From Nisaea sp. (GTDB lineage: Bacteria; Pseudomonadota; Alphaproteobacteria; Thalassobaculales; Thalassobaculaceae): DNA of 64,000 nucleotides. Below the pieces are notes generated by a model. It worked only from the letters and a program-made list of their open reading frames with translations, made no database searches and was not told where the DNA came from. A program made the position numbers and the translations under genes. Shown here in pieces: positions 49,157 to 58,614 of the stretch (position 1 is its first letter; the number at the start of each line of letters is the position of its first letter). Where the stretch lies: assembly GCF_017640745.1 (NCBI RefSeq), contig NZ_JAEPQA010000019.1, forward strand, positions 1 through 64,000, read 5' to 3'.

Positions 49157-50344
49157 TCATCCGCGCAGCCGCCAGATCACCCCGTGTTTGGCGAGCGCAC
49201 CCAGGAGCGCCTCGAACTGCGGAACCCGGTCCGGGAAGGCCGCACGAAGGTCGGAAAGCCAGATTTCTTCCGACCCGACGATTTTCTCGACGACCGCGTA
49301 GTCCTCTTTCGCAATGTCGAGGCTGAAGCCTTCTCCGCTGAGAGTCGCCGCCTGCCCCCTGCGCGCCAGCTTCACCGGGCGCCGTGTGACCATGAAGTAG
49401 ATATCGGGCGTGCGGTCGGGAAGATTATGGCGCACCACCTTGTCGGCCACCTGAGCCATCAGATAGCCGCGGACATGATTGTGGAACTCCGGCCGTGCCA
49501 TATGTTCTGCAACCTTCTTGCCAAGCTCCGTGATGTAGTTGGCAAGGTCATCCCCGTCATCGAAATGTGGGATTCGCTTCCGGAAGAACTCGTCCTGATG
49601 GAGATACGGGGTCAGCATGTTGAGCGAGGAGTGACCGTCGACATAGGTGGCGCCGAAGGACAGGTGCAGCGACGCGGTATCCGTGGTCATCGCGTCGTGA
49701 TAGAGCCCGCGCGGCAGGTAGAGCACATCGCCCGGGCGCATCACGATCTGCTGCATGACCTCGCCCTTCTGCTGATTGTGCTGCTCACGGGAGAAGTCGC
49801 CCGGACGGACCCGCGGCACATCGATCGCCTCGTTGACCCGTCCCCGATAGATGTTCCAGGTCTTCTCGCCCTCGATCTGGATCGCGAAGACGCACATCGT
49901 ATCGAAGTGAGAGTGATAAGCCTGAACGCTTTTCCAGGAACAATAGGCGTTGCAGGACGCGTGCGTGCCGGTCAGACGTTCGATGAACCGGGTGGCATCC
50001 TGGATCGAGGGATGAATTCCCTCGATGAAGTCGAGGACCAGGCTTGCGCCCTTGGACATCAGGAAACGGACGCGTTCGGGATCGGGAACGAGAACGTTGG
50101 CGCCCCTGCGGTCGCGTCCCGGCTGGCAATACTGCTCGGACGGCAGGACGTTGCCGTCCACAGCCATCTCCATAAAACTTGCGTTCCACAGTTTCGACCG
50201 GTTGATCAGGTCATTCATTTGTTCCCAGCTGAAGAGCGCGTCGACCGGATCGAAGGAGCCTTTTTCGAAGTAATAGGCCTTGTCCCAGTAATCGCTCAAG
50301 AACTGGTCGCGGGTGATTTTCTTGAAGAAATTCTCGAACTGCAC
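49157..50344 (-). CDS. JmjC/cupin-type 2-oxoglutarate oxygenase, RoxA-like
   Basis: This 395-residue protein has the JmjC fold with Fe(II) ligands His146 and Asp148 (AYHSHFDTM) and His216 (LPRGLYHDAMT), and Lys161 (IEGEKTWNI) placed to bind 2-oxoglutarate. The C-terminal segment WLSDLRAAFPDRVPQFEALL then HGVIWRL looks like the winged helix of ribosomal oxygenases of the YcfD/RoxA-MINA53 type. It is therefore probably a protein hydroxylase. It leads a compact unit with two sulfotransferases and YggS. A small-molecule substrate is the main alternative. Confidence 0.85.
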   Translation of the reverse strand: MQFENFFKKITRDQFLSDYWDKAYYFEKGSFDPVDALFSWEQMNDLINRSKLWNASFMEMAVDGNVLPSEQYCQPGRDRRGANVLVPDPERVRFLMSKGASLVLDFIEGIHPSIQDATRFIERLTGTHASCNAYCSWKSVQAYHSHFDTMCVFAIQIEGEKTWNIYRGRVNEAIDVPRVRPGDFSREQHNQQKGEVMQQIVMRPGDVLYLPRGLYHDAMTTDTASLHLSFGATYVDGHSSLNMLTPYLHQDEFFRKRIPHFDDGDDLANYITELGKKVAEHMARPEFHNHVRGYLMAQVADKVVRHNLPDRTPDIYFMVTRRPVKLARRGQAATLSGEGFSLDIAKEDYAVVEKIVGSEEIWLSDLRAAFPDRVPQFEALLGALAKHGVIWRLRG

Positions 50345-50437
50345 GCTCTCGCCCCCTCATTCCGGTCTGCTTCGGATGTGTATATCAGGGGCTGGGACAG
50401 TTCCAAAGCGGCAGACGGCAAATCAGATGCATGCCGC

Positions 50438-50470
50438 AAAAAGAAAAGGGGCCGCACAAGGCGGCCCCTT
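50438..50470 (-). terminator. Terminator of the porin gene
   Basis: AAGGGGCCGC (50446-50455) pairs with GCGGCCCCTT (50461-50470) around a five-base loop. Read on the minus strand, the hairpin is followed by TTTTCTTTTT. It lies 25 bases after the porin stop. It separates the porin transcript from the oxygenase-sulfotransferase unit. Confidence 0.9.
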
Positions 50471-50494
50471 CCCGAAGTCCGTAATCCCGGAGGA

Positions 50495-51598
50495 TTAGAA
50501 GGACAGCTTCATGCCGACGACGAAGAAGGTGCCATCGGTACCTTCCGCGCCAGTGTTGTCGGTGTCGTACTCGGTGTGGCCGAGGGTGGCCGCAGCGGTC
50601 ACGCCCGGGCCGAGCGCGTACTTGCCGGACAGAGCATAGGTGTTCTGTTCGCCGGTACCGGAGGTCACACCGGCAGTGGTGGAACCTTCACGCTCGCCGT
50701 GGAACCAGCCGAGGCTGACGCCCCACGGGCCAGAGGCATAAGCGACGCCGAGGTTGTAGCCTTCTTCGTCCAGGGCATCGGTGGTGCCTTCGGACTTGGC
50801 ATAGGACGCGCCGGCGGAGAAGCCGCCGAAGCCGACGGTCAGGCCGAGGGCCCAAGCAGCCGGGTCGTCCTGACCAGCGGTCGCACCTTCGGTGAACGTG
50901 CCGTAACCACCGGAAACGCCGAGGTCGAAGCCGCCGAGGTCACGCTTGAAGTTGGCACCGATCGCATAGCCGTCAGAGAAGCTGGCGTTGCGGTCCGGCT
51001 GACCGTTGGCGTCCTGGCCGTTGTCCGGAATATAGGACACACCAAGCTGGAAGCCTTCGATACGCGGCGTGTAGTAGGTCAGCTTTTCGGAGTCGTTGGT
51101 CCGGTTCGGCTCAACGTTGGTGGAACCGAACGGGCTGCGGAAGAAGCCGCCGGAGACGGAAGCCGGCTGGGTCACCCAGTCGCCCTGGTCACCGGAGTTG
51201 ATGCCGATGCCATACTCGTCCGGAGCATAGTTCATCTTGTAGAGAGCGGAGTTCTCAGAACCCAGGTTGATCTCACCAAAGTTGCCTTTGACGATCAGGT
51301 AGGATTCGTCGATCTGGTCACCAGCGTTGCTGTTGGCTTCCAGCTGGACGTTGATGCCGACAGAAATGCCGTTGTCCAGGGTGGTCATGCCGGTGAAGTG
51401 GATTTCGGAGTCGGACTTGACGTCGAAACCGCTGTAGTCGTTGGTGGAACCGGTGCCTTCGTCCTGAGAGACGTAGCCGAACCACTGTTCCATGTAACCG
51501 CCGACAGACACTTTGAGCTTTTCAGCAGCGTCCGCGGACGGCGAGGCGATCATGCCAGCGGCAACAATCGCGGTCGTTCCGAGAAGAATCTTTTTCAT
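50495..51598 (-). CDS. Gram-negative porin
   Basis: This 367-residue protein has a signal peptide (MKKILLGTTAIVAAGMIASP, ending SADA) and a 16-strand beta-barrel pattern ending in FFVVGMKLSF, with C-terminal Phe. The middle has NFGEINLGSENSALYKM, a typical porin motif for the L3-type constriction loop. It is an outer-membrane general diffusion channel. Its codon use is distinctly biased (GGT-free runs of CTG, GTC, TTC and ATC on the sense strand), suggesting high expression. It has AGGGGA before the ATG and a strong terminator downstream. Confidence 0.92.
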   Translation of the reverse strand: MKKILLGTTAIVAAGMIASPSADAAEKLKVSVGGYMEQWFGYVSQDEGTGSTNDYSGFDVKSDSEIHFTGMTTLDNGISVGINVQLEANSNAGDQIDESYLIVKGNFGEINLGSENSALYKMNYAPDEYGIGINSGDQGDWVTQPASVSGGFFRSPFGSTNVEPNRTNDSEKLTYYTPRIEGFQLGVSYIPDNGQDANGQPDRNASFSDGYAIGANFKRDLGGFDLGVSGGYGTFTEGATAGQDDPAAWALGLTVGFGGFSAGASYAKSEGTTDALDEEGYNLGVAYASGPWGVSLGWFHGEREGSTTAGVTSGTGEQNTYALSGKYALGPGVTAAATLGHTEYDTDNTGAEGTDGTFFVVGMKLSF

Positions 51599-51935
51599 TT
51601 TCCCCTACTCCCGAGAGTCGTCGGTTGAATTAACGCGGTCAGTTGAATGCAGATGAACTGCTTAACCCCCTAACCTGACGTCAAAGCATCACTATTCGGT
51701 CCCCCTGTGACCGTCAAGAAAGACAGGCCGGACATTTATGCAAATCTGTCTCAATGTGGCGAAAATGCCACAAACCCATGGCACATCGGGGATTTATCGG
51801 ATTTAGTGCCGACTCGACGGCTGCCTCCACATGGCAAGTTGTTCCGAACCCATAGAAACGGTAAAAGGCGTCTCGACCACATGAAAAACGCGAGTGCGAA
51901 TCTTGGCTGATTTAAGGATTCCGGGGCTTTTGGGA
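51599..51935. promoter_or_regulatory. Divergent porin / DUF3576 intergenic region
   Basis: These 337 bases contain the promoters of two divergent genes. An inverted repeat TGTGGC-GAAAAT-GCCACA is at 51755-51772, about 157 bases upstream of the porin start. No convincing gene is present; the 67-codon open frame at 51707-51910 lacks a ribosome-binding site. A specific promoter cannot be pinned down. Confidence 0.4.
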
Positions 51936-52469
51936 ATGTGCGGCCGACTGAAATACGCGGCTCTGTTGGGCGTGTTCGCCCTTGCGGCATGCGAAGGCGC
52001 GGATATCGAGTACGAATATCCGCGCTCCGGGCCGGGCGGCCGGCCGACCTATGAGAAAGAGTCAAAAGTCTTCGGCGAGGACGGCTTCACACTCTTCGGA
52101 GAGGATGCCGACAAGCAGCAACAGCAGGGGGCACTCGGTTCGGGCATTGCGGTGAACAGCTTTCTCTGGCGCGCCTCGCTCGACACCATTTCCTTTATGC
52201 CGCTCGCATCCGCGGATCCGTTCGGTGGCGTGATCATCACCGACTGGTACTCGCCGCCGGAAACCCCGAACGAGCGCTTCAAGATCAATATCTTCATCCT
52301 CGATCGGGCACTCCGGTCGGACGGCGTGCGCGCGAAGGTGTTCAAACAGCGCATCGCGGCCGACGGCCAGTGGCAGGACATCGGAACCGAGGAGAAGCTC
52401 CATCGGGATCTGGAGGATGCGATCCTCACCCGTGCGCGCCAACTACGGATCGGCACCACCGGGAACTGA
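51936..52469 (+). CDS. DUF3576 lipoprotein
   Basis: This 177-residue protein has a lipobox ending at Cys19 ([10 protein letters not shown]) and the DUF3576 core [31 protein letters not shown]. The family is found mainly in alphaproteobacteria next to leuS and lptE. Role unknown, probably outer-membrane-associated. The ATG at 51936 is set by the signal peptide; the open frame starts at 51894. It leads a plus-strand operon with leuS, lptE and holA. Confidence 0.9.
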   Translation: MCGRLKYAALLGVFALAACEGADIEYEYPRSGPGGRPTYEKESKVFGEDGFTLFGEDADKQQQQGALGSGIAVNSFLWRASLDTISFMPLASADPFGGVIITDWYSPPETPNERFKINIFILDRALRSDGVRAKVFKQRIAADGQWQDIGTEEKLHRDLEDAILTRARQLRIGTTGN

Positions 52470-52563
52470 CGCCGGAGAGGTGTATCCAGACCGCCCGGCT
52501 CCTGATGGGGAGCCGGTTTTGAAGACGATCAGGCGCCCGGGCGCCAAAGACCAAGGCCAAGAG

Positions 52564-55125
52564 ATGTCCCGTTACAATTTTCGCGAAACCGAGTCGAAGT
52601 GGCAGCGTGTCTGGGAAGAGCAGCACTGCTTCGAAGTGAGCGAAGATCCGGAAAAGCCGAAATACTATGTCCTCGAGATGTTCCCCTATCCGTCCGGGCG
52701 CATCCATATGGGGCATGTGCGGAACTATACGCTTGGCGACCTCGTCGCCCGCTACAAGAAGGCGAAGGGCTTCAATGTCCTGCACCCGATGGGCTGGGAC
52801 GCCTTCGGCTTGCCGGCGGAGAACGCGGCCTTCGAGCGCGGCGTGCATCCGGCGAAATGGACGCACGAGAACATCGCCTCCATGCGCGAGCAGCTGAAAA
52901 GCATGGGGCTGTCCTACGACTGGCGGCGGGAGATCGCGACCTGCGATCCGTCCTATTACCGCCACGAGCAGAAAATGTTCCTCGACTTCTACAAGGCGGG
53001 GCTCGCCTACAAGAAGGAGAGTTGGGTCAACTGGGATCCGGTCGAGAACACGGTGCTCGCCAACGAGCAGGTGATCGACGGCATGGGCTGGCGCTCCGGC
53101 GCCCCGGTCGAGAAGCGCCTGCTGTCGCAATGGTTCCTGAAGATCACCGAATATGCCGACGAGCTGCTGGAAGCGCTTGAGGGTCTGGACCGCTGGCCCG
53201 ACCGTGTCACGCTCATGCAGCACAACTGGATCGGCAAGTCGGAGGGCGCCCGCGTCTTCTTCAAGCTGAAAGACAACGAGGAGAAGCTCGAGGTCTTTAC
53301 CACGCGTCCCGATACGCTCTACGGCGCGTCCTTCTGCGCAATCGCGGCAAACCACCCGATCGCGGCGCAGGTGGCGGAGAACAACCCGGCGCTCAAGGAG
53401 TTCATCGCCGAGTGCAACCGCATGGGCACCAGCGAAACCGAAATCGAGACGGCCGAGAAGAAAGGCTTCGATACCGGACTCAAGGTCGTCCATCCGCTCG
53501 ACGAAAGCTGGGAACTACCGGTCTATGTCGCGAATTTCGTGCTGATGGAATACGGCACCGGCGCGATCTTCGGCTGTCCGGCGCACGATCAGCGCGACCT
53601 CGACTTCGCCCGTAAATACGACCTGCCGGTGACGCCGGTCGTGCTGCCGCCCGATGCCGACGCCGCGAGCTTCGAGGTCGGAACCGAAGCCTATGTCGGT
53701 CCGGGCAAGATCTACAATTCGGACTTCCTCGACGGGCTGTCGGTCGACGAGGCCAAATCGAAAGTGGCAGAACGCCTGCAGTCAATGGGGTGCGGCGAAA
53801 AGACGACGACCTATCGCCTGCGCGACTGGGGCGTTTCCCGCCAGCGGTACTGGGGCTGCCCGGTTCCCTTCATTCACTGCCCGGATTGCGGCGAGGTTCC
53901 GGTTCCGGAAGCGGACCTCCCGGTCGAACTGCCGGAAGACGTCGAGTTCGAGGGTGCCGGCAACCCGCTCGACCGGCATCCGACCTGGAAGCACGTTGCC
54001 TGCCCGAGCTGCGGCGGCAAGGCCGAGCGCGAGACCGATACGTTCGACACGTTCTTCGAATCCTCCTGGTACTTCGCGCGCTTCGCCGACGCCGAGGCCG
54101 AGAACGCCTTCTCGAAGGAGGCGGCGGAGTACTGGCTGCCGGTCGACCAGTATATCGGCGGCATCGAGCACGCCGTCCTGCACCTGCTCTATTCCCGCTT
54201 CTTCACCCGCGCGCTGAAGAAATGCGGCTACCTCAATCTCGACGAGCCCTTCGCCGGCCTGATGACCCAGGGCATGGTCTGTCACGAGACCTACAAGGAT
54301 GAGAAAGGCGCCTGGCTGTTTCCGACCGAGGTGAGGAAGGAAGGTTCCGGCTTCGTCAAGGCTGCCGACGGAACGCCCGTCAAGGCCGGCCGCATCGAGA
54401 AGATGAGCAAGTCGAAGCGTAACGTGGTCGATCCGGAAAACATCATCGGCAGCTATGGCGCCGACACGGCCCGGCTCTTCATGCTGTCGGACTCGCCGCC
54501 GGAGCGCGATCTCGAATGGACCGAGTCCGGGGTCGAGGGATCCTGGCGCTATCTCAGCCGTCTCTGGCGCCTGATCACCGAGCCGGCGAAACCCTTCGCG
54601 CCGCGCGGCACCGCCCGGCCGGCCGAGCTTTCCGGCAAGGCGGAAGCGGCCGAGAAGGCCGTGCACAAGGCAATCAAGGGGATCGGGGAGGCGATCGAGC
54701 GGTTCCGCTTCAATACGGCGGTCGCCCAGGTGCGCGAACTCAGCAACACCCTCGCGGAACTTGACGGTGACGACGAGGGCTCCGCCTGGGCCCGCCGTTT
54801 CGGCTACGAGACCCTGGTCCGGCTGGTCGAACCGATGGTTCCGCATATCGCCGAGGAACTCTGGGTCGAACTGGGCGGCGAAGGCCTGCTCACGAACGTG
54901 CCCTGGCCCGTCTTTAGCGAGGATTTGGTACGCGACGACACGCTTACCATCGCCGTACAGGTCAACGGAAAGTTGCGCGGCACAATAGAAGCTGCACGCG
55001 ATGCGGACAAATCCGGTGTCGAGGAAGCCGCACTGGCCCTCGAGAACGTGCAGAAGATCCTCGAAGGCAAGGCTCCGCGCCGGGTTATCGTGGTTCCCAA
55101 CAAGATTGTGAATATCGTTGCCTAG
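52564..55125 (+). CDS. leuS: Leucyl-tRNA synthetase
   Basis: This 853-residue class I synthetase charges tRNA-Leu. The HIGH-type motif [15 protein letters not shown] and the KMSKS motif [12 protein letters not shown] are present, with a CP1 editing domain between them that contains the threonine-rich [13 protein letters not shown] zinc-binding CPSCGGK is also seen. ATG at 52564 begins [19 protein letters not shown], the family start. Its last bases overlap lptE. Confidence 0.97.
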   Translation: MSRYNFRETESKWQRVWEEQHCFEVSEDPEKPKYYVLEMFPYPSGRIHMGHVRNYTLGDLVARYKKAKGFNVLHPMGWDAFGLPAENAAFERGVHPAKWTHENIASMREQLKSMGLSYDWRREIATCDPSYYRHEQKMFLDFYKAGLAYKKESWVNWDPVENTVLANEQVIDGMGWRSGAPVEKRLLSQWFLKITEYADELLEALEGLDRWPDRVTLMQHNWIGKSEGARVFFKLKDNEEKLEVFTTRPDTLYGASFCAIAANHPIAAQVAENNPALKEFIAECNRMGTSETEIETAEKKGFDTGLKVVHPLDESWELPVYVANFVLMEYGTGAIFGCPAHDQRDLDFARKYDLPVTPVVLPPDADAASFEVGTEAYVGPGKIYNSDFLDGLSVDEAKSKVAERLQSMGCGEKTTTYRLRDWGVSRQRYWGCPVPFIHCPDCGEVPVPEADLPVELPEDVEFEGAGNPLDRHPTWKHVACPSCGGKAERETDTFDTFFESSWYFARFADAEAENAFSKEAAEYWLPVDQYIGGIEHAVLHLLYSRFFTRALKKCGYLNLDEPFAGLMTQGMVCHETYKDEKGAWLFPTEVRKEGSGFVKAADGTPVKAGRIEKMSKSKRNVVDPENIIGSYGADTARLFMLSDSPPERDLEWTESGVEGSWRYLSRLWRLITEPAKPFAPRGTARPAELSGKAEAAEKAVHKAIKGIGEAIERFRFNTAVAQVRELSNTLAELDGDDEGSAWARRFGYETLVRLVEPMVPHIAEELWVELGGEGLLTNVPWPVFSEDLVRDDTLTIAVQVNGKLRGTIEAARDADKSGVEEAALALENVQKILEGKAPRRVIVVPNKIVNIVA

Positions 55126-55639
55126 AGCGCTTACCGCCTCCGTCCTGGTTCTTCTCCTCGCCCTCGGCGCCTGCGGGTTCCAGCCGGTCTACGGGAAACG
55201 GGCCGGCGAGAGCGGGCGGCAGAGCGCCGTGACGGAGGATCTCGCCTCGATCGCGATCTCGACGATCGCGGACCGGGCCGGTCAGCTGCTCCGCAACAGC
55301 CTGCTCGACAAGTTGACCCCTCGGGGCACGCCGGGCCGCGCACGATACCGGCTCGATGTCGGTCTGAGCGAGACGCGGTCCAATCTTGTGATCCTGAAAG
55401 ATTCGACTTCGACCTTCGCCAAGGTCCGGTTCGCGGCCACCTTCGTTCTGGTCGACCTGGAGACGGGACAGCCGGTGCATCGCGGACAATCCGAGTCCAC
55501 GACCACCTTCAACCGGGTAGATTCGGATTTCGCAACGCTTTCCGCCGAGAAAGATGCGCGCAGGCGCGCCGCCGATGAAATCAGCGAGGATATCCGGCTG
55601 CGTCTCGGTCTTTATTTCAATCGCCTGCGCAGCTCCTGA
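55118..55639 (+). CDS. lptE: LPS-assembly lipoprotein LptE
   Basis: This 173-residue outer-membrane lipoprotein plugs the LptD barrel and helps insert lipopolysaccharide. It has a signal peptide with Cys19 ([13 protein letters not shown]), the GFQPVYG motif of LptE, and the [11 protein letters not shown] tail. A TTG at 55118, inside the leuS stop region, is the only start that keeps the whole signal peptide; the frame is closed by TGA at 55109-55111. It is between leuS and holA. Confidence 0.92.
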   Translation: MPRALTASVLVLLLALGACGFQPVYGKRAGESGRQSAVTEDLASIAISTIADRAGQLLRNSLLDKLTPRGTPGRARYRLDVGLSETRSNLVILKDSTSTFAKVRFAATFVLVDLETGQPVHRGQSESTTTFNRVDSDFATLSAEKDARRRAADEISEDIRLRLGLYFNRLRSS

Positions 55640-55651
55640 CGGAGATCTGCG

Positions 55652-56728
55652 ATGAAGCTGAAATCCAACGAGATTGCAGGTTTCATTCGCCGCCCGCCGG
55701 AAAATGTCCGGGCCGTCCTGATATACGGGCCGGACGGCGGGCAGGTTCGGGAAATCTCCGACAAGATCGCCAAGACCGTCGTCGAGGATCTCGCCGACCC
55801 GTTCCAGGTTGCCGATCTTGTGCCGGAAAGCCTGAAAGACGAACCGGGCCGCATCGCGGACGAGGCCGCTGCGATCTCGCTCACCGGCGGGCGACGGCTG
55901 GTACGGCTCCGGGGCGCGACGGATACGGTGACAGCTTCGGCCGTACTGGCGCTCGGCGCCGAGACGGGCGACAGCCTCATCATCATCGAGGCCGGAGCGC
56001 TCGAGGCACGCTCGAAACTGCGCAAACTCTTCGAGACCGAGAAGCAGGCGGTCGCCATCCCCTGCTATCTCGACAGCGGTGCCGGTCTCGACAGTGTCAT
56101 ACGGGAGACCCTCGCAAGCTTTGAAGTGCGGGCCACCCCGGACGCCCTCGCCTACATGACCGCGCATCTCGGCGGAGACCGCCGCGTGACACGCTCCGAA
56201 GTGGAGAAGCTCGCGCTCTATGTCGGCAAGGGCGGAGAAGCGAGCCTGGAGGACGCCCAGCAGCTGGTCGGCGACAGCAGCGCCCTCGCCCTCGACCAGA
56301 TCGCGCTTGCGGTGGCGAACGGCGACGTGGCGGCAGCGGACCGCATGCTGCAGCGGGGCTATGCCGACGGGTTGAACGCGATCGCCGTGCTGCGGGCGGT
56401 GCTCAGACACTTCCAGCGGCTGCACCGCGCGGCGGCGCACATGGCGGACGGCGACAGCGCCGATCAGGCTGTGCAGAAATTGCGGCCGCCACTCTTCTTC
56501 GCCGTGAAACCGGCCTTCATGGCGCAGCTCCGCGCCTGGCCGATCCAGCGCCTGCGCCTCGCCCTCACCCGCCTCGCGGAAGCCGAAACGCAGTGCAAGT
56601 CCACCGGCACGCCGGATCTCGCCGTGGCCGGACAGACACTGCTCGGCCTCGCCTACAGCGCGGCGCGCAGCCGGGCACGGGCACCCGGCCGGCAGCCGTC
56701 ACGGTTCACGCCTGGAAAATCAGGATGA
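55652..56728 (+). CDS. holA: DNA polymerase III delta subunit
   Basis: This 358-residue clamp-loader subunit opens the sliding clamp during replication. It has YGPDGGQVREISDKIAKT, GRRLVRLRGATDT and LIIIEAGALEARSKLRKL, in HolA order, and a C-terminal helical collar domain. It follows lptE by 12 bases, a common alphaproteobacterial pair. The 3' end overlaps convergent parB by 9 bases. Confidence 0.93.
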   Translation: MKLKSNEIAGFIRRPPENVRAVLIYGPDGGQVREISDKIAKTVVEDLADPFQVADLVPESLKDEPGRIADEAAAISLTGGRRLVRLRGATDTVTASAVLALGAETGDSLIIIEAGALEARSKLRKLFETEKQAVAIPCYLDSGAGLDSVIRETLASFEVRATPDALAYMTAHLGGDRRVTRSEVEKLALYVGKGGEASLEDAQQLVGDSSALALDQIALAVANGDVAAADRMLQRGYADGLNAIAVLRAVLRHFQRLHRAAAHMADGDSADQAVQKLRPPLFFAVKPAFMAQLRAWPIQRLRLALTRLAEAETQCKSTGTPDLAVAGQTLLGLAYSAARSRARAPGRQPSRFTPGKSG

Positions 56729-57784
56729 GGGGGTCGTCTCGCCGTCTTCGATCAGTTCGCTGAAATCGATCGAGTTGCCGTCGGCCTTCGCGATTTCTTC
56801 CGCCGTCTCCTGATCGTAGTCCGGCACGTCCCCGAGAAATCCGCTCATCGCCGGCGAACTCAGGTCGGCGCTGACCGTGCGCGGTGCGGACATGATGGCA
56901 AGAAGGGCGTCGAGCTGTTCCAGACTTTCGTACTGGATCATCAGCGCCCCCGACTGACCGTCGACGCCGGTGGCGATCTCAACATGCATGCCGAGCTTCT
57001 GGGACAGGTCCTGCTCCAGCGCCCTGGTGTCGGCATCCTTCTCGACCGATGCCTTCCGGCGCGCCTGCTTCGGCGCAGTCTGACCGGACGGCTGCTTTTC
57101 CTTCTGCACCAGACGCTCGGTCTCACGGACATTGAGCTTCCGGCGCACTACCTCGGCCGCCAGCGCCGCCGGGTTCCCGGCCGTAAGCAACGCGCGGGCA
57201 TGGCCGGCGCTGATCTCGCCGGCGTCGAGATAGCCGCGTACTTCCGTCGGTAGCGCCAGCAGGCGCATGGTGTTCGCAACGTGGCTGCGGCTCTTGCCGA
57301 CCGCTCGTGCGACGTCCTGCTGGGAGTGGCCGTGCTCCTCGACCAGGCGGTGATAGCCTTCGGCTTCTTCGAGCGGATTGAGATCCTCGCGCTGGACGTT
57401 CTCGATGATCGCGATCTCGAGCGCCTCGCGATCGTCGAACTCGCGGATATGCGCCGGGATCTCGTGCAGCTGGGCCCGCTGGGCGGCGCGCCAGCGGCGC
57501 TCGCCGGCAATGATCTCGAAGGTGCCGGGCTGGTCCGGGTCGCGGCGCAGCAGGATCGGCTGGATGACGCCCTTCTCGCGGATACTGTCCGCCAGCGCGT
57601 CCAGTTCCTCCTCGTCGAAGATCCGGCGCGGCTGGAAACGGCCCGGATGAACCTTCTCGATCGGAACGGACTTGCTTTGCTGCAGCCGGTCGACGGAGCC
57701 GCCTTCGGTCTCGCCCTCACCGAGGAGCGAGGCGAGCCCGCGGCCGAGCCGCCGGTTCTTGGCGCTGGCGCTGCCGTTTTCCAT
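56720..57784 (-). CDS. parB: Chromosome partitioning protein ParB
   Basis: This 354-residue CTPase binds parS and spreads to build the partition complex. It starts GRGLASLLGE, has a GERR-type box IIAGERRWRAAQRAQL, a helix-turn-helix (SQQDVARAVGKSRSHVANTM), and a C-terminal dimerisation region. ATG at 57784 lies two bases after the ParA stop; a GTG at 57790 (AGGAGC upstream) is possible. Two parS sites occur in this window. It is convergent with holA. Confidence 0.95.
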   Translation of the reverse strand: MENGSASAKNRRLGRGLASLLGEGETEGGSVDRLQQSKSVPIEKVHPGRFQPRRIFDEEELDALADSIREKGVIQPILLRRDPDQPGTFEIIAGERRWRAAQRAQLHEIPAHIREFDDREALEIAIIENVQREDLNPLEEAEGYHRLVEEHGHSQQDVARAVGKSRSHVANTMRLLALPTEVRGYLDAGEISAGHARALLTAGNPAALAAEVVRRKLNVRETERLVQKEKQPSGQTAPKQARRKASVEKDADTRALEQDLSQKLGMHVEIATGVDGQSGALMIQYESLEQLDALLAIMSAPRTVSADLSSPAMSGFLGDVPDYDQETAEEIAKADGNSIDFSELIEDGETTPSS

Positions 57785-57786
57785 GC

Positions 57787-58614
57787 TCACGCGGCGATGC
57801 TCCTTTCGCGCTTCATGACTTCGCTGGCCAAGTGGATATAGGCCTGCGAGCCTGAACAGCGCATATCATAGACGATGACCGGCAGCCCGTGCGAGGGCGC
57901 CTCGGAGACCCGGACGTTCCGCGGGATCACGGTGCGGTAGACCTTGTCGCCGAAATGCTCCCGCACATCCTCGGCCACCGCGATCGAGAGATTGTTGCGG
58001 CGGTCAAACATGGTCAGCACGACGCCCTGGATCTCGAGGTCCGGATTGAAGGCGGTGCGCACGCGCTCCACCGTCCGCATCAGCTGGCTCAGACCTTCCA
58101 GCGCATAGAACTCGCACTGCAGCGGCACCAGAACGGCGTCAGCCGCGACCAGCGCGTTCAGCGTCAGCAGGCCGAGCGAGGGCGGGCAGTCGATCAGGAT
58201 ATAGTCATAGGTGTTCGTACCCGGAGCCATGTGCCGGACCAGCGCCTCGCGCAGGCGAAACTCTCGGTCCTCGATCGTCACCAGTTCGATCTCCGCGCCG
58301 GACAGGTCCTGCGAGGACGGCACGATGGAGAGCCGGGGAACTTCGGTCTCGAGCGTCGCGTCGGCGATGGCCGAGGCGCCGATCAGCACCGAATAGGAAT
58401 CCTCGTCCCGGTTCTTCCGCGGCACGCCGAGTCCGGTGCTCGCATTGCCCTGCGGATCCAGGTCGATGACCAGCACTCTTTTCTGGCAGGCCGCGAGCGC
58501 GGTGGCGAGGTTGATGGTGGTCGTGGTCTTGCCGACCCCACCCTTCTGGTTCACGACGGCGAGAATCCGGGGCGCTACGGCGGCATCACCCCTCAGCATC
58601 ATGGCTTCCGACAT
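57787..58614 (-). CDS. parA: Chromosome partitioning ATPase ParA
   Basis: This 275-residue ATPase drives segregation of parS-ParB complexes. The deviant Walker A VVNQKGGVGKTTTTINLA and YILIDCPPSLGLLTLNAL are intact, as is FDRRNNLSIAVAEDVREH. The ATG at 58614 has GGAGGG eight bases upstream; the longer frame to 58698 would overlap rsmG further. Even so its start lies 29 bases inside rsmG, showing tight coupling. Confidence 0.96.
   Translation of the reverse strand: MSEAMMLRGDAAVAPRILAVVNQKGGVGKTTTTINLATALAACQKRVLVIDLDPQGNASTGLGVPRKNRDEDSYSVLIGASAIADATLETEVPRLSIVPSSQDLSGAEIELVTIEDREFRLREALVRHMAPGTNTYDYILIDCPPSLGLLTLNALVAADAVLVPLQCEFYALEGLSQLMRTVERVRTAFNPDLEIQGVVLTMFDRRNNLSIAVAEDVREHFGDKVYRTVIPRNVRVSEAPSHGLPVIVYDMRCSGSQAYIHLASEVMKRERSIAA

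Noticed and set aside
49001-51628. An 875-codon plus-strand frame spanning the JmjC and porin genes
   Set aside because: It crosses two well-supported genes and the porin terminator, has no ribosome-binding site and no recognisable motif.
51707-51910. A 67-codon frame upstream of the DUF3576 gene
   Set aside because: It lies in the regulatory gap, has no ribosome-binding site and mixed composition.
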